NCBI GenBank assembly: GCA_015680905.1
Contig: CM027377.1
Span: 18,314,501 to 18,378,500, forward strand
From: Coptis chinensis
Lineage: Eukaryota; Streptophyta; Magnoliopsida; Ranunculales; Ranunculaceae
Reading direction: 5' to 3'
DNA length: 64,000 nucleotides
In this document: piece after piece, positions 1-9,961 of the stretch
How the letters are laid out: each line of letters begins with the position of its first letter
Numbering within the stretch: position 1 is the stretch's first letter
The notes under the pieces: generated by a model
What the model saw: only the letters and a program-made list of their open reading frames with translations
Database searches by the model: none
Told to the model about the DNA's origin: nothing
Made by a program: the position numbers and the translations under genes

Positions 1-108
1 TAATTGCATACATGAGGTAAGCATATCTTGAAGGTTTTATTATTGGTGATTTTAATCAAATATTAGTTATTTAAATTTATTTATGATGATTGATTTTTTT
101 CCTTTTAG

Positions 109-1127
109 AATCCTTTTCTGATTGAATTTGTGAGTTTCGGCCGTGACATCGTTGGATTTGTTAATCCTTTATCTTTTACAAGAGCAGATGGAACTGCTAA
201 AACTGAAATCATTGTAGAAACATTGCGGAATGCAAGTGGAAAGAAAAAATTGTTCTCATTCCTTACAATCCGGGGTAAGGACATAAAGCGATCCTATCAC
301 GGTGTATTGTTTAAATTGATAAAACTATCAATTTCTTGATTGTTTTCCATTTTTTTCCCCCTTTTCTTTCATAGCGGCCATTGGGTTTTAATTGTCATTG
401 ATCTATCACGTATGTCTTTCATTTGGTTGGATTCGATGCATGGTGAACCAAGCTCAGATATAGCAATATATTTTAGGAGGTGAGCATAGCTATATTTTTT
501 GACATATCTTAACATTTTGAGGTACTACCATAGTGAAAGTACATAAAGGATTGAATAAAATGAAGTACTAAAAACGTCTCCAATTAGACTTCCCACTAGC
601 GATTGTGAATTAAATGTTTTGCATTTATCTTTGTGAAGTGCGGTCCTCACATTGCAAAGGGTTGATGGGAAACGAGTTAAATTTGAAGTGGGACAAGATC
701 AAGGTAAACAAATCCTACACATTATTGTCTTTTTTCTTTGAAAAGTATATGTTTACATATATGTTGTGAGTCTATATGTTAGGGCCCATATCAACCGGGT
801 GTACGCAGTGTGGGTATTATACAATGAAGTTTATGAGGGAAATAGTAGAAGCTTGTTCAACTGGATCATTTGAAAATAAAAGGTATTGAAAGTTTTGACA
901 AACACTTTATTTGGCTCAATACAACGACTTTGCCTTATTCTTATATAGTAACTCTACATGTTGTGCTTTGACTCATCGGATAACAAATTTAGAACTGAAG
1001 GAGACATACACGCCAAGATGAACTTGGCGGTGTTGAACGATATTATTCGGGTTCATCGGAAAATGGGGTGTTTGGTGTTTAGGCGAATGAGGATGAGTTT
1101 TAGCTATGTTCGGACCCTTCCGGTTTA
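109..1127 (+). pseudogene. Ulp1/C48-type cysteine protease gene of the CACTA element (partial, decayed)
   Basis: Several exon-like blocks separated by GT..AG introns read as a Ulp1/SENP-like protease domain. The block at about 374-479 contains HWVLIVIDLSRMSFIWLDSM, with the catalytic His (HWVL) and Asp (WLDSM). The block at about 783-882 contains TQCGYYTMKFMREIVEA, the catalytic Gln-Cys-Gly region. An earlier block (109-275) and one at about 639-704 lie between them in the expected order. Such domains are encoded by plant CACTA and Mutator elements and are thought to act on SUMO- or ubiquitin-like modifiers; their role in transposition is unknown. The last block (about 950-1127) is in mixed frames and the reading before the Cys needs an indel, so the gene is probably non-functional. 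The first exons lie left of the window. Confidence 0.75.
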
Positions 1128-1152
1128 ATTTATGAGTCTTACCTTTTTAATT

Positions 1153-1293
1153 TATGTTTGATAGTTTATTGTACATTTTGGAATTTGTTGGGAAGATGGA
1201 AAAAAATTAATGGAAGTTTTTATTATTATCTTTTTTTTTTGCAATGTTTGATAGTTTATTGTATATTTTGGAATTTGTTGGGAAGATGGAAAT
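1153..1293. repeat. Local direct duplication, about 90 bp apart
   Basis: A segment of about 50 bp containing TTTGATAGTTTATTGTA and GGAATTTGTTGGGAAGATGG occurs at about 1156-1203 and again at about 1246-1293. Both copies lie between the protease gene and the subterminal repeats of the CACTA element. Confidence 0.75.
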
Positions 1294-1377
1294 GTTGTAT
1301 GTAGGCGGTGTGTAAATTTTGTTATGCGAGGTTCAGTTTTTATTGTTATTAGTATTATTATTAAAAAAAATAATATA

Positions 1378-1810
1378 TATATATATACCACGGTTTGGCA
1401 TAAACCGTAGTATTTAGTATAACTATATACCGGTGTTATTACACATACACTAATATAAACCCGGTTTCAATAGCTTATATGCCACGGTTCTATTGACAAC
1501 CGTGGTATATAATGGGCATACAAACCCACGGTTCTTTGAAAACCGTGGTATCCGTTAAATATATATACCACAGTTTTAATATAAACCACGGTTTCAATAG
1601 CTTATATGCCCGGTTCTATTGACAACCGTGGTATATAATGGGCATACAAACCCACGGTTCTTTGAAAACCCGTGGTATCCGTTAAATATATATACCACAG
1701 TTTTGCTATTATTATATACCACACCACCTATTGTCACGGTTGTATAACAGTGGTAAATATATTTATACCACACTTAAAAACAGTGGTATAAGTGTTATTC
1801 TGTAGTAGTG
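1378..1810. repeat. CACTA subterminal repeats with an internal duplication of about 125 bp
   Basis: Short motifs ACCACGGTT, AACCGTGGT and ACCACAGTT occur many times in both orientations. A larger unit, running from CGGTTTCAATAGCTTATATG through ACCGTGGTATCCGTTAAATA, is repeated in tandem (about 1463-1570 and 1588-1700). This arrangement is typical of transposase-binding subterminal regions of CACTA elements. Confidence 0.8.
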
Positions 1811-2618
1811 GACTTATGTATTGGCTACGCGCTTTCGCATTTTCGCCAAAGGACCAAAATTTTCAGGGATTGTTATATTGTTGTTGTATTGTTGTGCTGT
1901 GTGTTGTCCTGTGGGTTGTTTGTGTTGATTTGGTTGATGTCGGGGGTTTAGAATCGGTGATTGGGTTGGGCTGTTGAAGCTGGAAAAAAGCTTGAACAAG
2001 TACTAATGGTGGCGGCTCGCACAAACATCATCCTGAAAAATATTGTGAACTGTTATTATGTTGATTGTGTTGGTTGATTACTGATTGGTGGTGGTCGAAT
2101 TGTTATATAAGAGCTGTGAAACTTTGAACCACCATTAATGGCGTCAATACCGCGATTTTGAAGGGTGGTATTTTCCTTGGTTGTTGGTTGTTGTCTGGTG
2201 AAGAATAGATGAGTTGTTGTTGTCGGGGAATGATTAGTAGTGGTGTAATCGAGGTATGAGCGCGGTGAAGCTTTTGCAGAGCCTTAATGGCGTCAAATCG
2301 AGATTTGTCACAGTATAAGAGAATTTAGATTTGATGGTATAGGTAGGTTGGGTTTTTCGTGGGGATGAAAACCGCTGGGTTCATTGTGGAGATGGATGGC
2401 CGGTGGTGGCTGTTGTGGTGGTCGGTGGTGGCTGGAGAATGGGAGAGTGAGGAAGATGAACAGTGCATTTTTTTGTTTTGGTTTGGGCTTGGGCCAAACT
2501 AAAAACGTGGGCTTGAATGTTTTAAAGTTTTTTTTGAAATTTCATTTGGATTTAAGTGTTAGACTATGGGCCTTAGTCATTGGGTTTTTGGAGTTAGATA
2601 AGTTTATACTGTTTGACT

Positions 2619-2738
2619 GCTGTTGACCTTTGACTGGTTGACTGCTGACTAGTCAAACCTTTGACCAGTTGACTGCTGATCAGTCAAACCTTTGACCAGG
2701 GTTGACTTTGACCAGTTGACCCAAAAGTTGACTTTTAT
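2619..2738. promoter_or_regulatory. Dense cluster of TTGAC (W-box-like) motifs
   Basis: In about 120 bp the core TTGAC occurs about ten times on the plus strand and at least twice on the minus strand, most followed by C or T as in the W-box TTGAC(C/T) bound by WRKY factors. The cluster lies within the presumed LTR, where promoter elements are expected. It could also be a simple degenerate minisatellite; no binding can be shown from sequence. Confidence 0.45.
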
Positions 2739-3056
2739 CTCGGATTATGATTCGGTCCATTAAGATAGGCCTAGGACTATTTGCATGCTTGGCTTTAAGC
2801 TAAGACCTTTTTATATATACGTGTGTTAACAACTGTGTGATATTTCAGTTTTATACACAACGTTATGACACTTAGACATCGGTATATTAATAACGCGTAA
2901 CAAAAAATATATGAATCAAGATACTCTTTCGTTCTCTGAAATAATATATGCAATAAAGTTCAATAATGCGTAAACAAATTTACCGCACTCTTTTAGAACT
3001 CTCCACGCCTCAAGTTTTGGAATTGAGTTTTATGACTGTTGATGTCATATGTTAGG

Positions 3057-3168
3057 TGGGCATTTATTGAATGTGCCATAAATGGCCCATTAGCGTTATA
3101 TATGGGTATTCATTGAATGTGTCATTAATGACCCGGGTATTCATTGAATGTGTCATGAATGACCCGTG
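3057..3168. repeat. Three copies of a roughly 33-bp repeat
   Basis: The motif TATTCATTGAATGTGTCAT followed by AATGACCC occurs near 3104 and 3135, with a more diverged copy near 3058. The spacing is irregular. It lies in the LTR remnant. Confidence 0.65.
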
Positions 3169-4044
3169 ATTGTTTTGGACTGCCCTAGAGGAACTAAGGT
3201 ATATCGCTTGCGGGTTAGTTGTATTCTTTGATTATCACGAGTGTTTGGGTTTACTTTTGAATACCTAATATAATATCTACATATGTTATATAGAAGTTCT
3301 AACTTTCTTTTGCAGGGAGGGTAGGACTTAATAACATTTTGTGTAGGGCATTGGTCCTACCCCTTATCTGAATGATGGATATCGGTAAGTTTTAATTCAA
3401 TGATTTAGATATTAAAATGAGTTAATATAATAGAAGTTTTGCTTGGGGAGAAAATATGCCGGTTGAAATGACGGAACTATCTGTCTTCCAAGCTGAGAAT
3501 GATTAAGTTATGAAAAAATATAACGTGATTGTTTGGATAATTAAAGTATGATAATGTTTATATGTGGTTAGTCTACTCATACCAGCAAATTCCATTTTGC
3601 TGACCCATGTTTGATTTGTTTTGGCAACGTGGGTGTGTTCTTAGAAACATAGGTGGAAGGCAATAGAACCGCGGCGTGTGATTTGGATTCTTGCCTGGAG
3701 CAGTCCGGGAGGTTATTTTATTAGGTCTGATCTTTTGGAAGTATGTAATAACGTAGTTTTCTTTTCATATGACACGAAAATACGATGTTGAAGACCTGTT
3801 ATTCTTAGAGTGGTTTGATGTTTTATTGGGACGGAAGATAGATTTTTTTATAAAGTAATAAAGAGAATTTTGGAGATTATTTTTGTTGTTAAGATTCTTT
3901 ATGATGTGGGTTTTAGGTTTTGACATGTGTTGTATCCACCCCGTCATAGCCTGGGTTTTTAGTCAATTGAACCGAGTGATGTTTGAGATATTTATATTTC
4001 AAATATTCATTTTTTTTAATTGTTTAGAAATTCGGGCTGTGACA

Positions 4045-4917
4045 TGTGTCCATAAAACAACAGTTGGCAAAACAGAGTTACAGCTTAAGCAGCTGACTCG
4101 CCCGGGCCACTTATAAGTAGTAGAGATGTAAGTGACATCCTACCTCCCAAGCACGTGACATGTGACGTGCACACAGTCCACATACAATGATTCTGCCAAC
4201 TCAACTCGATTCCAAACATATGAACACTCGCCCAATAGTCAAGATCAGTTTAGTATCAATGACTCGTCACTCGATTTCATCTCATGATATCATCATCTGC
4301 TACTCTCGTCATTACTATCATTAGTATCATACTTTTACCCACTGCAACACTCAAATAATTACTATCATCACATCCTTAACTATGCTCTTTTTATACCAGC
4401 TCAAACAACATAATATATAGAACCACCACACACGTGCAACTTATGAGAACGTGTCGCTCATCCTAACAGCTAGCACACCTGTCCATACCACCATATATGT
4501 CATACTAACTACATACTCCCAGCACCTATAAAAGCCAACCCCAAAACTACGTTGACTTGATTTCAATCTCACCCTAAGGTGCTGGATATGTAGACATCTT
4601 CTTACTCACGAAAAACAACTATTACCATCTACCAAAACACTCCCCTTTCTAGATTAGAACTAAGTCATAAACATTTGGTATAATGTCTTGTTGATCCACT
4701 AGGATAAAAATAGACAATTACATATTAGTAGACTTATGAGCTAATGACAAGTGTATCCTTGCATATCATTTAGTTGCAGACAACCTTGTATTTCTCGTTG
4801 GAGAGAACTTTGCAAAGTACTGACAGAGTAGGCGGCTACATAAATGGTTCGTGTGCGCCCTCCCTGAAGTTTTAATTACTTTTGTAGATAAAGTAATTTA
4901 AGTAATTACTAGGTATG
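4045..4917. other. No gene seen
   Basis: Moderately AT-rich sequence with no open reading frame of substance and no recognisable element ends. Confidence 0.5.
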
Positions 4918-5050
4918 GGTCAGGCTACGTTGACATCTTATTTGACATCCACAACTTACACAATGAACTAAGGGCTGATTTTTGGTAGAGAAAATCTTCT
5001 TACCATGGATAGAATCTCCACCAACACTCGTCTCAATTGGATAATGTCCT
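4918..5050. repeat. Lone arm of the GGCTACG-ended MITE family
   Basis: The sequence starts with GGCTACGTTGACATCTTATT and continues through CACAATGAACTAAGGGCTGA. It matches the left arm of the complete MITE at 5369-5709. No matching right arm follows, so it is a truncated copy. Confidence 0.7.
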
Positions 5051-5368
5051 TCTCTAAAAAGTAACTACTTAAGTTAACTTAAAATAAATACGTAAATAAA
5101 ATTTCACCTATAAATACTTAAGTTAACAAAGTTTTGTGAGTATGTTCTAATGTTAGACTTCTTTGAATGAGTTTAATTCAACTTTAATTCAACCACGTAA
5201 AAATTAGTGTTCATTTTTGAACTTTTCATCTAAAAATTAGTGTTCATATCTACAAAAAAGCAGCCCTTAATTCAACTTTTAAGTCCATGATTTTGCTTGG
5301 AATCAATTACAATGTGGCTATAATGTGCGCATAAGAATGTGCCTCTATCCCTCCCTTGTATATATATA

Positions 5369-5709
5369 TACACGTTGACATCTTATTTTGATACCTTATT
5401 TTGACATCCACAACTTACACAATGAACTAAAGGCTGATTTTTGGTAGAGAATATCTTCCTACTATGGATTGAATCTCTACCAAAATTCGTCTCATTTGGA
5501 TATGTCTAGCTTATTTAAAATAGTGTTAAAATTGTGGATCGTTAGATAAATATTGAACATAAACACAACTTTTGACAAGGTTAGACATGTTCAAATGTCT
5601 TGATATTTTGTGGAGATTCAATCTATGGTAGGAAAATCTTCTCTACCAAAAATCAGCCCTTAGTTCATTGTGCAAGTAGTGGATGTCAAAATAAGGTGTC
5701 AACGTAGCC
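5369..5709. mobile_element. MITE, GGCTACG family, copy 1
   Basis: The left arm (ACGTTGACATCTTATTTTG, then GACATCCACAACTTACACAA) is mirrored by the right arm ending GTCAACGTAGCC at 5709. The arms run over 100 bp each around a short centre, giving a foldback structure with no coding capacity. The left end abuts a short (TA)n run. No clear target duplication was found. Confidence 0.75.
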
Positions 5710-5765
5710 TGAGCTGATTTTATATATATAGGGCAGATTTTATATATATATATATATATAGGGTT

Positions 5766-6130
5766 GGCTACGTCGACATATAGAAATGACATACACAATC
5801 CTACCTACCTACATAATGAACTAAAAGCTGATTTTATGGGGGATGTGATCTCCTCAACATGGAGATCATCTCTACAAAAAATCAGCTCCTTTGAACATAT
5901 CTAACCCTACCAAAAATTGAGTTCAAATTAGAAATTTATCTGACGGTTCAAAATTTTAACACTCTTTTGACACTCTTTTGCAAGACTAGACACATCCGAT
6001 TGAGCTGCTTTTTTGTGGAGATACTATCCATGGTAAGGAGATAATATCTACCAAAAATCAGCCTGGCCTTAGAGCAATGTACAAGTCCGCTTTTGGATTG
6101 TGTATGTCAATTCCATTATGTAGCGTAGCC
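5766..6130. mobile_element. MITE, GGCTACG family, copy 2
   Basis: It starts GGCTACGTCGACATA at 5766 and ends with the mirrored TAGCGTAGCC at 6130. The arms share GCTGATTTT and the GGAGAT / ATCTCC parts with copy 1 but are clearly diverged. TA-rich runs lie on both sides (about 5737-5760 and 6132-6205), which suggests insertion into or next to TA dinucleotide tracts. Confidence 0.78.

Positions 6131-6131
<1 letters not shown>

Positions 6132-6205
<74 letters not shown>
6132..6205. repeat. (AT)n microsatellite
   Basis: About 74 bp of uninterrupted AT dinucleotides between the MITE and the truncated Copia LTR. Its IYIYIY translation is not a gene. Confidence 0.95.
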
Positions 6206-6208
<3 letters not shown>

Positions 6209-6276
6209 CATTAGGTTACACATAATATATGGAAACAAATCAAGAAATATATGTCTACATATTTGTTTCCTTAACA

Positions 6277-7020
6277 CTCCCCTGCAAACTTGACAGTCTT
6301 GGAAAGACGAGATTGGAGTGCAAAAGTTGAAAACGATGCTTGTGTGACCCTTTGATGAAGATATCAGCAAGTTGGTCTGGAGAGAGAACAAACTGAACTC
6401 GATGAATCCCAACAACCCCCAAACTCGACAGTCTTGGAAAGACAAGATTGGAGCGCAAAAGTTGAAAATGATGCTTGTGTGACCCTTTGATGAAGATATG
6501 AGCAAGCTAGTCTGGAGAGGGAACAAACTGAACTCGATAAGTCCCAACAATGAGCTGCTCGTGAACAAAGTGATAGTCCAACTCAATGTGCTTAGTGCGA
6601 CCATAAGACACTGGGTTGGATGTCATGTAAGTTGCACTCAAGTTATATATCATAGAGAAGAGTAGTAAGACCCGAAACTAGGAGTCATTGATACTCAACC
6701 TCAACACTTGACCGTGAGACACATGAACAAGTGATCGAAACTCAACCTCAGCACACTTGACCGCAAGCCAATAGGTTGCTTCTTGGCAGTTCAAGAAACC
6801 AAAGTGGATCCTAAGAACACACAAAAACTAGTGGTACTACGACGAGAATCGAGACAACTTGCCCAGTTAAAATCAGAGTAAGCCCGAATGGCAAGTGGAT
6901 TAGGAGAGCGACGAGTTAATAACCCAACCTCTAGAGAGCCCTTAATATAACGGAGAATATGTTTGGCCGCAAGTAAGTGGTGGTACATGGATTGGAGCAC
7001 TCATAAATTGGCCCACGTGA
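6277..7020 (-). pseudogene. Copia pol C-terminus: RNase H and tail, with an in-frame duplication
   Basis: The stretch at 6791-7000 reads HHLLAAKHILRYIKGSLEVG and AYSDFNWASC, the conserved Copia RNase H region (usually AYSDADWAGC), then RRSTTSFCVFLGS. Further on, KHIELDYHFVHEQL and QLADIFIKGSHKHRFQLL mark the polyprotein tail. The tail region occurs twice with a period of 135 bp, exactly 45 codons (units near 6286 and 6421). Stop codons and frame changes between 6610 and 6790 show it is dead. Confidence 0.8.
6286..6555. repeat. Tandem duplication, 135-bp period, inside Copia pol
   Basis: Two copies begin AAACTTGACAGTCTTGGAAA (6286) and AAACTCGACAGTCTTGGAAA (6421) and run to a shared TCCCAACAA, with several substitutions between them. 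The period is a multiple of three. Confidence 0.9.
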
Positions 7021-7478
7021 TGAACTACATAGGCAATGTAGGGGTGGGTAAATGTTAAATACTTAGGTGAACCAACATGCTGACCAATACTCAGTTACTG
7101 GATGAGGAGTGTCATGTATTTTCTTCATACTTTCGTGACATGCATGCCCGTAAATCTCTAGCAATCGTCATCATAGAACAAAGTATCGCGATAGGCGAAT
7201 ATATTGACCTCCAAATACTTTATATATATCGTCAAAATATCACTCGATGTGTCGACATTATACATGGAGGCTTCTGTTAAAATCCACAATATATCTCGAT
7301 ATTTTTTTATATACCGACAATAACCAAAATATTCCAGTTACTTTTATTACATAATAACCAACAATAAATAAAAGGAAAAGAAATATGTGAAACAATATAA
7401 CCAATTAATAGAAACTTTCATAATTTCATATCAACACCCAATTATTCATAATTTTCTTTGGAATGATTTATGAGTACC
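7021..7478. other. No gene seen; target of the Tat element
   Basis: AT-rich spacer without a coding signal. Its last five bases (7474-7478, GTACC) are the target site of the Tat element and recur at 27540-27544. Confidence 0.6.
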
Positions 7479-7799
7479 TGTAGTGGCACAATGTAGGAAG
7501 AGTGGACTAAGTCCGCGTTACAGGGGATAGGAGGCAACATAAGAAAGGACACGAAGGAGCAGCGAATCAAGACTGCAGAACCCTAGTCCACGGATGTGGC
7601 AGGCGTACGGTCAGTAGAAGGGTCGTAGGATAACAAGACAGATGGGCGGTCCAGATGAGAGGGGGAGAATATAAAAAGGAGAAGAGGAAGAGAAAAAGGG
7701 AGGCCGCTAGGGTAAAGAAAAAGGGGAGAACAGTGAGAGAGAGAGAAAAAAAAAGAGAAAAAGAGGAGATTGTGAAGGGAGAGATTTTGGGTCCATACA
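7479..7799 (+). repeat. 5' LTR of the Tat element
   Basis: 321 bp, TGTAGTGG...CCATACA. A TATA-like ATATAAAAAGG lies near 7670, followed by a purine-rich GAGA tract. By eye it differs from the 3' LTR by about 12 substitutions and one short indel. Confidence 0.92.
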
Positions 7800-7800
7800 T

Positions 7801-7819
7801 TTGGCGTCATCTGTGGGGA
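7801..7819 (+). other. Primer binding site of the Tat element
   Basis: TTGGCGTCATCTGTGGGGA follows the 5' LTR immediately. It resembles the TGGCGCCGTCTGTGGG-type sites of Tat/Ogre elements, where the primer is reported to be an arginine tRNA; the exact tRNA here is not certain. Confidence 0.7.
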
Positions 7820-7841
7820 ACTAGAGAAAAGCAACTTAGAA

Positions 7842-9123
7842 ATGGCACCGAAGATAACAGTGGATAGGCCAAAGAAGGCTAGGGTTCAGGAGCCGACGCC
7901 GGAAGCGGTGATTGAGGAAAGGGAAGAAATGGGAGAAGGGCGAGCGGCGGAAGAAACACGCCTTATGCGAGAAGAGATTGAGAGGCTGAGAGAGGAAAAC
8001 GATGAGCTGAGAAGGGAGAGAGAGAAGACGGAGGAAAAGGCTGAGGAAGAGCTAAGCGAGGGGTCCAAAAATGAGGGATCTAAAGGCGAGGAGGAGCCCG
8101 GATCGAATCTGGTGGAAAACCCGGTGGCGGGATTGACAATGGAACAAGTCCAAGAAATGATAGACAATGATAGGGAGGCAAACCGGCAACAGACGAAGGA
8201 GCACGGGGGAGCGGCCAATCAGAGGTTTTGAAGCGGTTCGCCCAGCCGAGGTTCGAGAGATACGACGGCAAAGGAGATCCATCCGATCACATCCATCATT
8301 TTAGACAACATATGTCGCTCTGGCAGGAGTCTCGGTATGATGGTCTGCGATGTATGATGTTCCCGGCTAGCCTTAAAGGAGGGGCGTCGGATTGGTACTA
8401 TAGATTGCCAGCAGTGAGCATCAAGAATTTCCAAGAGTTGGAGCAGGCATTCATAGATTACTTCATACATCAGAAAAAAGGGTGGTGGACATCGCGGCCC
8501 TCTTCAATGTGTGACAAAGGTCCGTGGAATCAGTTAGGGAGTTTCTGTGTTGGTTCAAAGAAGAGACGCTGAAAGTTGAAAATCTGGATGAGAGGACAGC
8601 GGTGATAGCCTTTGAGAGAGGCTTGCGCCCGGGGACAGGAGTGCACCAATCCGTAGCCAAGAATGAGATCGCGACGCTACATGAGCTGTATCCGCGAGTG
8701 GAAAAGTATATAAGATATGAAGACTCTATGTAGAAGGATTCCAAGAAGTTAGGGAAGGCCGTGTTGTCTTTGGAGAAGGAACGGGAACACCGGAAAATGG
8801 GGGCATCGAAAAAAGAAAGTGGGGGATACCGCGGGTATGGGGCGCGAGCAGAGGGAAGTCGGGAAGGCATCCGAAGGGAGTACAGGGAGAGGAAGCCATA
8901 CCGCGAGATGGAACAGACTCCGCTGAACAAACCGCTCAGTGAGATCTTGTCCTTAATAAAGAATCTGCCAAGGTATGAAGGACCGCGAAACATGCCAATA
9001 GAGATACCTGAGAAGCCCTTCTGCGCATATCATCAGATAAGGAATCATGAGACGAATGACTGTTACGCCCTAAAATGGTTGGTTCAGAGAATGGTGGAGA
9101 AAGGGAGGATGGGAGAATTGTGA
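7842..9123 (+). pseudogene. Tat element gag, broken by frameshifts
   Basis: The reading starts at ATG 7842 (MAPKITVDRPKKARVQ) with a charged Glu/Arg-rich, probably coiled-coil segment. It shifts frame near 8228 into the retrotransposon gag domain (DGKGDPSDHIHHFRQHM, LKGGASDWYYRLP). It shifts again near 8480-8524 (REFLCWFKEETLKVENLDE), meets a stop at about 8731, and ends at 9123 with FCAYHQIRNHETNDCYALK, the Cys/His motif typical of Tat gag. At least two frameshifts and one stop show it is not functional. The gag protein would form the particle that packages the element RNA. Confidence 0.85.
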
Positions 9124-9293
9124 GAGATGCCCGGAATGAGGAACGCATGCCGCCGCAGGAAAGAATACTGGAAACCATCAATGTTATTTACAGCGGGGAG
9201 GTTCTGAGTCATAACGCTCATAGAGACAAGATACGGCGGACCGCGAGCATCCAACAAATTAATGAGAGAATGGATAGGCCACGGTAGAGAGAG

Positions 9294-9734
9294 GTGGCAG
9301 CAGCAGAAAGGGATAGAATCGTGTTTAGCAGCGCGGACCTATGGGTAGTGGACTCACCACATGAAGACGCGTTGGTCATTACAGTGGCAATGGGAAATTA
9401 CATGGTTAAAAGGGTGTTGATTGATTATGGAAGTGCAGTAGATCTGTTGTTCAGAGGTGCTTTGGAGGAAATAGGAGTAGATCCTAAGAAGTTGCGTCCT
9501 TCACGAACTAATTTGTATGGATTTAACGGGAGTATGACAAAGCCCATGGGGGAACTCTTATTTCCCGTGACAACAGGGCCGGTGACAGTCTTCGCTCGGT
9601 TCATGGTAGTAGATTCGGCTTCGCAATATAATGCAATCTTGGGAAGGCGGTGGATTCATGAGATGAAGGCGGTCCCATCAACGTATTATCAGGTAATATG
9701 GTTCCCCACCCCTACCAGTATGTACGAGGTTTAA
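9294..9734 (+). pseudogene. Tat element aspartic protease
   Basis: The frame has VLIDYGSAVDLLFRGAL, matching the retropepsin active-site region (Asp-x-Gly-Ser; Tyr replaces the usual Thr or Asn), and later AILGRRWIHEMKAVPSTYYQ, a conserved Tat protease end. It is in-frame across 146 codons and then closes early at 9734; the linker to the reverse transcriptase (9735-9961) is disrupted. Confidence 0.8.
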
Positions 9735-9961
9735 GGCAATCAGGTGACTACTAAGAACAGTCATCGGGGAACCGTGAAGTGGTTGATCAGCAGATCGGAA
9801 GGAGAGACTTCCAACCCTAGGAATAGGCTGGTATAGCAATTATAGTGCGCCTCCAGGGAGAGAGAGGAGGGGACATCGGCTGAGCCAAAGATGATCGATG
9901 AGATAGAATTGGTGAATATTAGGATAGGGGGGAGGAGAAGTTCACGTCGATAGGATCAAGT

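Larger units (their letters stand above)
1..1810 (+). mobile_element. CACTA (En/Spm) DNA transposon, right part
   Basis: The right terminus is exact. The bases at 1790-1810 read, on the minus strand, CACTACTACAGAATAACACTT, the CACTA terminal inverted repeat. Inside it lie subterminal repeats of the type ACCACGGTT / AACCGTGGT, which in this superfamily bind the transposase. Upstream is a decayed Ulp1-protease gene, a common second gene of plant CACTA elements. The left end lies outside the window, so the 3-bp target duplication cannot be confirmed; the right flank is GAC. Confidence 0.88.
1811..4044 (+). mobile_element. LTR remnant of a Ty3/Gypsy-like retrotransposon (copy 1)
   Basis: The segment ends in TGTGACA at 4044, a common plant LTR 3' end. 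About 700 bp before that end aligns by eye with a second copy ending at 37546: both have CCCATGTTT, CAACGTGGGTGTGTTCTT and GAGATATTTATAT in the same order and spacing. No coding sequence is visible and no primer binding site follows, so it is a solo or truncated LTR. The CACTA element at 1-1810 may be inserted in it. Family assignment beyond Gypsy-like is not supported, and the left limit is simply the end of the CACTA element. Confidence 0.5.
6208..7020 (-). mobile_element. Ty1/Copia retrotransposon fragment (3' part of pol and start of 3' LTR)
   Basis: On the minus strand the end of the Copia polyprotein is followed by the purine-rich tract AGGGGAG and an LTR start TGTTAAGGAAAC at 6276. The LTR is cut off near 6208 by the (AT)n run. 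Everything upstream of the RNase H domain is missing (beyond about 7020). Confidence 0.8.

Noticed and set aside
6116..6604. Long reverse ORF with a run of Tyr-Ile repeats
   Set aside because: It is the (AT)n microsatellite joined to out-of-frame Copia sequence; the same holds for the IYIYIY readings at 34809-35171, 47908-48181 and 52559-52807.
7583..7834. Reverse ORFs rich in Phe, Ser and Leu across the Tat LTR
   Set aside because: They arise from the purine-rich LTR read backwards; the same ORFs recur in the 3' LTR (27311-27547).
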